NCBI GenBank assembly: GCA_050084515.1
Contig: CM114274.1
Coordinates: 23,436,001-23,500,000 of the forward strand
Direction: 5' to 3'
Length of the DNA: 64,000 nt
DNA from: Blasia pusilla
Lineage: Eukaryota > Marchantiophyta > Marchantiopsida > Blasiales
A model generated the notes under the pieces. The model searched no databases, had not been told where the DNA came from, and saw only the letters and a list, made by a program, of their open reading frames with translations. Below, one piece after another: positions 56,168 through 64,000 of this stretch (its first letter is position 1; the number at the start of each line of letters is the position of its first letter). Made by a program: the position numbers and the translations under genes.

Positions 56168-58436
56168 CTATGTAGCATTCCCTCCCTCCCTCCCTCGTTG
56201 CGGGAGGAGTCATGACAAGTTTGACCCAATAAGTACGTGGATGTCCCACGGAAAGAATTCGAGCGGAGGAGAAATCCACATAGGTTGCGGAGTACGAGCA
56301 GAGAATCAAATGAAGCGAAAAGACTGGCCGGGGGATAAATGTGGTAGATTGAATAAAGTAAAGTATTGCTATGTTATTTTGATATGCGGGCGACCCTAAG
56401 GTGCTCCAAGGGCCCAGGGTGCATTCAACTGCGCGGGGGACGACTGCCGTCCGTGCTTGTTGACGGATCCGTAACGTAGACGACGGGAAGTCCGCCGACA
56501 TGTATTCGGCAGGTGCCTGCACTGCTCGCTTCCGCTGCGACGACTGCACGACGTTTCCCTCGGGCGACTCCATGGCACCGGACGCTCTGCCAAGCCCGCG
56601 ATTCACTCGTGGTCCCCGCAGCAACGACCGGCTGTGTCAGGGAGCTCCATACGTGCCCGGGCGACTATCTTCTTTCTTTCTTACCGGGTGCAGCAGATGT
56701 TCTAGTATGCTGTGAAAGTATGGCGAAGAAGAACAGGGGCAAAAACTCGACGGATGGATTCGCAGAGGGCCGTCTTGTAAGGCAGAAAGCAGGCGGGGGA
56801 CAGAGTCCGAGGGACGTGCGATGGAATGGAGATATTTTGCATCGCTCGTGTATGTGTGGAATCTCGTTAGATGCCTTGCTTGCCGTCGTCGCGGGACATT
56901 TCCTTCGGCGAGTCGGATGAAGTAAACAGACTTTACCCGCTACCACGTGGTCAAGGCAAACGGTGGATTGTAGACGGGACACTCCTCCGGTTTACTCCTG
57001 TCACACTACGTGGTGCTTCGTGGGTTCCCCCCAGCAAAGAGTGCGGCCATTGGTCGCCCTGCACGACCGCAAGCTTGCCACCATCGCCAACGAATGAATC
57101 GACCTTCCCCGGCTAAACTCACACTTTTCTCGGTCTTGCCACCTCGTCCTGTTTCCCGATGGCGCTCGCAGCCCGTCATCATTGACCTACAAGAATGGAA
57201 AGAAGCCAGCGAGATGGGGGCCAGTTCAAATCAATTGTGGATCCCACCCATGCTCACCGCGCTCCACATATCCATTAGGGATAATGTTCTTTTTCGCAGG
57301 TACCACGGTGACGAGGCTTTGAGCTCCTCTGCCCCTCTCACCCCACTCCACTTCGACGTCGTGAGCATATTTAAATCGGACTAGCACTGGTCTAATTGAG
57401 AATCATCTTGCCCAGAACGGAGTTCTGGCACTTGCTCCACGACATTTTATTGCCATACTAATTTTCCCCGGAGTCACCCGCTTATTTATACTGCCCCTCC
57501 TCCATATTTTATTACTTGCCATTGGATAGCATGGACTTCTTGTCGATGATTGATCGACATACGGAATCTCGGATGGTTGGACACCAAGAGACCGTTCCAA
57601 AAATAAAGAAAAGAAAACCATAAGAAAAACCGCCGGTTCAATAATTGAAGCCGCACTAGTGGATTCAAGAAGTTGGAGAAAGCTTCATCATGAACCTATT
57701 GATTTTCTTATAATATGGTCTCGAATGACAAAAGTTGTGCTGTCCTTTTTTCGTACTCGTGAAGAAAGACGGGAATCGTCGCGGGAATAAGAGGATCGAC
57801 GGTCCGGATTAGTGCACGCCTGCCTAATTAATGGAGAGGACGGATGTGTTTACGGTTATCATTTTTTTTTGCGCGTGTTTAGTGACGATGAGATCAGTCC
57901 GACTCTCCCGTTAAGATTTTCATTTCATCCTACTCCCGCTTCGATTATTCAAATTAGTTCTCGGTTTTATCGCGCCCATTTGACTAATAGAGTCTTCATA
58001 AACGTATTGGTCATACCTGTAAGTTTATATTCTATAGTATTATCTCGTGGGTAATAATTTATTCAAAGTACTAATCATCCGTGACGCCATCTCAACGTAC
58101 TACATTAGTAATGTTATCATAAATGATTATCGCTACCAAATATTAAGTCTTGACCCTATTATTCGAGGTCGTCCCCAAATTATTAAAGTAACTCGGTGTT
58201 TTTCTCACACATACATTTGATTCCCTCTTAGTTCAATTAATTTGTATCTACCACCGAATTTACGTACGGTTATTCAACGATATCCCATTGAATTAAATTA
58301 AAGAAACTAGGAGCTCCCTCGGGTGTGACAAGGGGTCCTATTAGAGGGTCCGTGAGATGTTTGGGTTCTTCCACTATATGACGAAATGATAAACTACAGT
58401 AAAAATGGGTGATGGAGAACCCATTGGAACTACCAT

Positions 58437-58500
58437 GTTCACATCAAATCTATGATCCATACATGAATGTTCACATCAAATCCATGATCCATACATGAAT
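58437..58500 (+). repeat. Two-copy 32-bp tandem repeat
   Basis: GTTCACATCAAATC begins at 58437 and 58469. The copies differ at one visible base. Recent local duplication in non-coding DNA. Confidence 0.9.
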
Positions 58501-61241
58501 GGGAGGATTGAATTTTTTACACCCTTAATCACATGTGTCTACTAAAAATGCATTTTTACATGGTTGATTCATTTTAGATGTGGGAAACACAATGTTTAGG
58601 ACACATTTTAAAAGTGTGCATGGTGCATACACGACACCTCATTGGTTCTTGGAAAGAAAAAAATCATATATGTTTTCTCTAAAATGGACTAGAGAGGACA
58701 CCTTTACTCTATGCATGGCACAAGCACAAAGAGAAATAGTACGTCCCTCTATTTTCATGAGAAGTGGAATAAAATATATGTAGAAAAAGATGGGGATACA
58801 AATGAGGGGCATAGAGAGCCAAAAAATAGACCTCGAGAGGCCAGAACCGGCCCCGAGGAGGACTTGTCATGAGAACTTCCTTTCCTTTCTTGTCATAGCC
58901 TTCCTTTTATGGGAATGAAGAGTATTGTGAGAAGGTCCATCAATTATTCCAACCACATCCAATCTCTTTTGCCTCTTAAAATTTTATTCCCTATCCTCCT
59001 TTCTTTTAATGAAAATTATTTTTTAAGAAAAATTCCTCCCATTCCTTCCTTGGTTGAGTAATATCCTGTTCTCTTTTCTCCTCCCTTGTTGAAATATTCT
59101 TTGTGATTTTTTTTCCCTTTCACCAATTGAAAATGACGGCGTATCTCTTATTCACTTCTATAATGAAATGAAACTCTTTGAAAATTTCCATTGCAATATT
59201 CAACCTTCTTTGCTACTCTCATATGTATTGAAGATAAAATTCTGATAAATCTGTTTAAAGTGGGAAAATGATTTCTTTGTCTCCTCTTATTGCATAATGA
59301 AAATAAAATTATTGATTTTATAATACTCATTTATTTTCTTATCACTTTTTTTCTCTTTCTATTGAATCCAATTTAATATATAAACAAACTAGAAGAAGAA
59401 AACACCATCTCTTCCCTCAAAACATCTCATGAATTTATTTTGAAATCTAATTCAGTCATGACCACAATTTTGATGAAAAAAAATAGATCGAACATTTCAC
59501 AAATATTTCGGGTGGAGTATTTGGGATTTACACCCTTTCTGCAAATTGCGGGTTTCGACCTATTTCCCGCCAATTTCGTTACCTGATCACACGAGAAGCG
59601 TGAACCATGTGGCGCGAGTTTATTGGGCTTCTGGAGCATGTCCAATGGTGGGATCGGGCCTCGAGTGCGACATCCACGTCATGATAGAAGGTAGGAGAAT
59701 CCGGACCGTCCCGCCCACCCGTCACGCTATGCTAGAAGAGCGGCCTTCCCATTCGCTCCAGTGGTCGTGGACACCCGAGCAAACCGTCCGGAGTTGGGAA
59801 AAAGTTCGCCACTTTAGAATAAATGCCTATCCGAGGATAGTTGGGCTTTGAGACGCATTTTGGCGGTAGTTAGGGAGGTACCGCCGCGAGGAAACTACCC
59901 AGGCGACTCCCTGACAGGCTGGCGGAAGATTATGGGAAGAATTGTACCATGTAGATACTGACATCCGTGACAGTTAACCCTGGTTGTAATCGACGCTACC
60001 GCTGTGGGGATGAGAGCATCTTGCCAATCGTGAGCGTCACGGGATGCACCTGAGCAGCACCTCCACCGGTGGAGAGGCTGGAGGGTACCATTCAGCACCG
60101 CCACTTTTACGCTCGGTTTGTGGTGGACAACTAGGATTCGCCCGTGATCGGAGGCGTGTCACTGTAAGGAAAAAAAACTGTAAACATTTGAACGATGGAC
60201 AAGTAAGTTCGCGTTAGGGGATCCGTTAACTAGTAGGTGGTAGTACTCATTTCTCTGTACGGGTGAAGTAAATCCAGCACCTCCGGTTAATGGCACTCCG
60301 TTATTACCGCGAGGCAGTGGAGTTCGGACTCGCATTTGTAAGGGAAAGATGACGCGACGACAGGATATATTTATTGGATCGATGGAACTCAGGGGGAGGA
60401 GGGACAACATCTGAATGGGAGGCCGAGGGTTCGATCGGATTGCAGTGCCATGAACCGGTAAGGGCGTCGCAGTGCACGTGGTGGGAAAGGGCGTCGGTTT
60501 TGCTTTGGAATAGAATACATGCACACGAGCTCGAGGCCATAGTGTACGTTGATGGCTCACGACAATATGTGTGCTCCTCCTCACACGTATCCTGCCAGCA
60601 GACGTGATCACGAAAAGTAAGTCCTGCATGCCAAGAATGGAGAAGTCACCGCACCATTCATGCACCTCACCCATGTACCACCGAGAGACCGAGCGATCCT
60701 TTTGCATTATAAAACCCATCACGCGGGCAAGGCAAAGAAATTATGCACAGGTTTTCTTTTGTAGATAAGAATAATTCAATCGAAGAGAGATAGGCACAAG
60801 GACAAAGAGAGAAGGAAAAAGTCCACCGCACCCCGAAGGAGGGAGAGACCGACCCAAAAGATCGCGCATCTGGTGGGCTCCCACCACGATCGGATCTCTT
60901 ATGTGTTACGTCTGAGAAAGTCGCGCCAGGTGGTCATCCACACGATGCAGGCGAAGTGGGGAGGGGCGCAGATCTAAGCTCTCGGCAACGCCGTCCGTCG
61001 ATAAATCATGCTGCATGCCAACGCTTGGCATCCCAGCCCGCCGGGGAAGATAGAGGAATGCACGAGGAACCGCCGGCCGGGATGTGGACTTCGAGTCCTC
61101 GTGCTTACAAATTACAAATTCGCCGGGCCCGCTTCCCCATCGCGTCGCTCTCTCCTTAACGAACCACGCCAATGACCTCATGCTCCACGTCATTCACGGA
61201 CGGCCGTTCAGCGAAGCCAGCCATTTCTGCCACCATCCGAG

Positions 61242-61270
61242 GGATGGATGGATGGATCATCCATCCATCC
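61242..61270 (+). repeat. Perfect GGAT/ATCC palindrome
   Basis: A 13-bp arm of GGAT repeats (61242-61254), a 3-nt loop and its exact complement (61258-61270). It could extrude as a hairpin. It probably arose from expansion of a short tetranucleotide repeat. Confidence 0.85.
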
Positions 61271-62847
61271 GAAACACAATCCCGATTCGCGATCACGCTA
61301 GCCTACCGCCGCACGCCCGCACAGCACTGTACCGTGCCGGAAGAACCACAGTTGCTAGCGTCGTCCCTCATGTACAACTTGGTTCCCACGTCCTCGTTTC
61401 ATTCCGGATGGGACGTAGTTTTCTCCACTTGGGATCGGACTTGGCTGGGTTGGATTGCAAAGATCTATTGTTGTCGTATGTAGGATAATCCACTAAGAAT
61501 GTTCTTCGAACGTAAAGTAAATTAACGTGTCGAGAATGGAAACCTCCATAAGAAATGAATCTATCCCATTAAGAACAACGTTGGTTTCGATGTAAAAGAG
61601 CATCTTCCTTCTTGAGTCTTATGTATCTTTCATATGCTATTTTAAATTGGCTAGTTAGTAATTTTCTTTTTAGCTTAATTTCTATTATAAATAGAGAGTG
61701 ATTTTTTTAAAAACACATGAACATTTTATATGTGACAATTGGAAAATAAAAAAATATTTCGTTTTATAAATAATAAAAAATAAAATTTGAATTCGTGTGT
61801 AACATGGTAAATCCCTCCACTCCCTTGCATGCCATGGGTTACTAGTTTTACAATATGCCAAAGATCTTTATATGTGCATAACATAAATATGCATGCACAC
61901 ATAATGTACCAAAACTTTCATGCATGCACCATGCATCCTCATTCATGTGTTTCCTCCTTCCTTAACCTTCCCTTTCCTTACCAACAAAAAGGGTTGGAAG
62001 AAGATTATCCATTCCTCCATCTCTATCTTATATTCCCATTCCTTATCTCTAATTTTTTAACACTTTAAGAATCTCCTCATTAATAACTCCTTTAAGGAAA
62101 TATATCCCTTTCTCTCTTCCCCTCTCCTGTGGAAAATTCAACTTTTGGATTGATGAAAGAAATCACACTCATGAAACCATTTCTTGGTTGAAATTTGTTA
62201 TTTTCTCTTCCCCTAACTTATTAAAAATTTCCATAAATATATTTTCTCTCTTTCATACTTAATTCAAATTATACCTGTTTTTTTTTCCTTTCTTAATCTA
62301 TGGAAACCAAAGAATTTGGAAGAAATTCATCATTAAACATCTTATTGTTGAAAATTTACCATTTCTATCTTCCCCCTTCCCCTTTCAAAATTCAACCTTA
62401 TCTCTCCTCCCTTCTTTCTTTTAAATTTTTTATTCCTTCCTTAAAAAATCCTCCCTCAGTGAAATTTCATCACTTTCTCTCACTAGTAGGGATTTTGGGT
62501 TCATTGAGAGTCCATTAAAATTTCTACTGTGTGAGTCCATTATAATTGCTAGTCCATTTTGTGCAAGTCCAAAACGTCTCCATGTAGCTTTTCAATTCAT
62601 TGTTGGTTGGGAAGTCCGGACAACCGTTCTTCTCTTGCAACTATTGTGACCATTGAGCTTGCAACATGCTTGCAAACGTGATTGCAAGTCAGACTCGCAA
62701 ATTGCAGCTTCTCAAACTTGCACTTTGCAAGTATGTGGACTCTGGTTGGATTTGCATGAGACTCACAACTTGTAAGTCATTTACAAGTTTGAGAACTCGC
62801 AAATACTCATTTATGGGCTTTGAGACTAAAACCTCCACCGTAGATTT

Positions 62848-64000
62848 TGTCACATTTTAGTTTGTCGACAGGTAGGATTCTATTGTGTCAACAAAGATAG
62901 TTAGCGGGTTATTGGGGCAGAACTTCATCTAGAGGTGTTGAAGGAGGTTGGTAACAACTACATTGGGTCAAGATTGTTGTCATGGAAAATTCACCTTTTT
63001 GCTATTTTAGGCATGGTGACATGCTGAACAAGGTGTTACATCTTAGTTAGCCAACAAGTAGAGTTCTATTGTGTTGACAAAATAAAGAGTCAATGGGTTA
63101 TTTGGGCGTAGATTTGTCTTTAGGTGTTGGATGAGGTTGGCGACATGTTTGTTGCTTCAGGATTTTTGTTTCTAACAATTAACAATTACAAGAAGGCCGA
63201 TGTTCTAACTTGATAACTTGTTGGAGCGGGAATGAGTTAGTTTTATCATTTGAACAAGAAGGCTACTTTTGATAACTTGGAAGTTATCTTTTTACTTTTG
63301 GGGAAGATCTTTTTTCTCTTCTGAAGGGTATAAAAGAGGGGGAGAGGGTTTCCACATTCCACCTTAAGCCTTTGGAGCATCTCTCTTGCTTAGTGTTTGG
63401 TAGGAACTAGTGTGCTAGAATCCGGATTCCCTCGTAGTAGAGGGTGGATATGGCTTGGTATCACGTGTGAATTTGAAAGTGGATTTGGTTGTGTGAGCCC
63501 TTTTTACTTTGATTATTTGGTTGTCTTGTTGTATATGCGTAAGTATATTTTGTTTATGTGAGGATCTATCCGCGTGTTTGAAAGATCGGTGTTTTATGTT
63601 ATGTAGATATGACTATCACTATGTGTTCGCACGACAAAGGCTATAATCAATTGGTAACCTATGTGCACAGGTTATCAATTTTGGGATATTTTTAGAGAAA
63701 GGGCCTTTTGGCTCTATGAGCCTCTATCTTATGGGTATATAAGGTGAGAAAGGTGACTTTCAAAAGCTATCTTTCTCATGTTGATCCTTTTATGCACTAG
63801 GAGTTTTAGGCTTTCCTAGGAGTTTAGGTGCTAGAGTCCAAATTCCTTCATGGCAAAGGATGGATGTGGCTCAATATGCCAATGTAGATTTCACGAGTGG
63901 ATTCGGCCGAGGGTGCCACTTTTTCTTTGATGTCACCAGAGAAAGATGTTTAGGGGCAAGGAAAATTTGTTGTATGAAGGTGGGAAGACTCGCTGAAGAA
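62848..64000 (+). mobile_element. 5' end of another gypsy element of the same family (runs off the window)
   Basis: Beta starts TGTCACATTTTAG at 62848, is interrupted at 63033 by a nested solo repeat, resumes at 63641 and ends near 63940 (CTTTGATG). It is followed by internal sequence (CAGAGAAAGATGTTTAGG) like that inside beta of the minus-strand element (ATGAGAAAGATGCGAGG). There is no alpha after beta, as at the other two 5' ends. TATATAAGG at 63736-63744 marks the likely promoter. Coding parts lie beyond the window. Confidence 0.75.
63034..63636 (+). mobile_element. Solo terminal repeat (beta-alpha) nested in another beta
   Basis: A 603-bp copy starting TGTTACATCTTAG and ending CGCACGACA, with alpha at about 63510-63636 (TTGTATATGCGTAAG). 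AAGG flanks it at 63030-63033 and 63637-63640, a 4-bp target duplication. TATAAAAG at 63329-63336 is in the same place as the TATA-like element of other copies. It inserted into the beta of a sister element. Confidence 0.85.

Larger units (their letters stand above)
55601..62847. other. Anonymous sequence of mixed composition
   Basis: No gene recognised. The larger frames (55603-56136 plus; 56013-56624 and 60159-60722 minus) lack domains and overlap other frames. GC is moderate at 55900-57400 and 59500-61500 and low elsewhere. A cluster of CTTGCAAG/CTCGCAAA-type motifs lies at about 62655-62810, just before the next gypsy element. Confidence 0.35.

Noticed and set aside
55603-56624. Frames of 177 aa (plus) and 203 aa (minus)
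   Set aside because: Mutually overlapping. The arginine run of the minus frame is just the ACG microsatellite.
60159-60722. 187-aa minus-strand frame as a gene
   Set aside because: No domain recognised, and overlapped by other frames. Possible but unsupported.
62655-62810. Cluster of CTTGCAAG/CTCGCAAA words as a CRISPR-like or regulatory array
   Set aside because: Spacing is irregular and the words are short. A similar loose cluster lies at 30600-30790. Probably transposon debris.

Overview
This is nuclear DNA of a plant-lineage eukaryote with a repeat-rich genome: one convincing host gene in 64 kb, GT-AG introns, degenerate Ty3/gypsy retrotransposons, solo terminal repeats and Helitron-like ends. 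The host gene has an SHAQKYF-type single MYB repeat with an N-terminal CCHC knuckle and an RLFGV motif, a streptophyte family. A DNMT3-type cytosine methyltransferase inside the gypsy elements, and the low gene density, make me lean to a seed-free plant or a streptophyte alga. The species cannot be read from the window.

Layout. 1-7004: the 3' end of a plus-strand gypsy element, split by a 6.16-kb minus-strand relative (382-6541) with a 4-bp target duplication. 7005-25357: anonymous sequence with a tRNA-Trp-like fragment, a three-copy tandem repeat with hairpins (13448-14290), a Helitron-like 3' end (17045-17075) and AT-rich sequence. 25358-27351 (minus): a three-exon MYB gene with its upstream region to about 28500. 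29497-30138: a solo terminal repeat. 30143-41010: anonymous sequence, with a Helitron-like end at 31491-31517. 41015-51300: a 10.3-kb gypsy element carrying gag, an aspartic-protease-like segment, a C5-DNA methyltransferase, RT, RNase H, a DDE integrase and a PHD finger. 51305-62847: host flank with gene-like fragments, another Helitron-like end and anonymous sequence. 62848-64000: the 5' end of a further element of the same family, containing a nested solo repeat.

The most interesting system is this gypsy family. It encodes its own DNMT3-like methyltransferase between protease and RT, and a PHD finger after integrase. Its terminal repeats are not ordinary LTRs. Three independent 5' ends carry only segment beta (about 490-510 bp). 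Three independent 3' ends have the order polypurine tract-alpha-beta-alpha. Solo copies are beta-alpha. Four insertions have matching 4-bp target duplications that place the ends at the start of beta (TGTCAC) and the end of alpha (near CACGACA). This resembles the split direct repeats of tyrosine-recombinase retroelements, yet the element has a DDE integrase and makes target duplications.

All element copies seen are broken by stops, frameshifts or deletions. Several stops are explained by C-to-T changes, as expected of methylated repeats.
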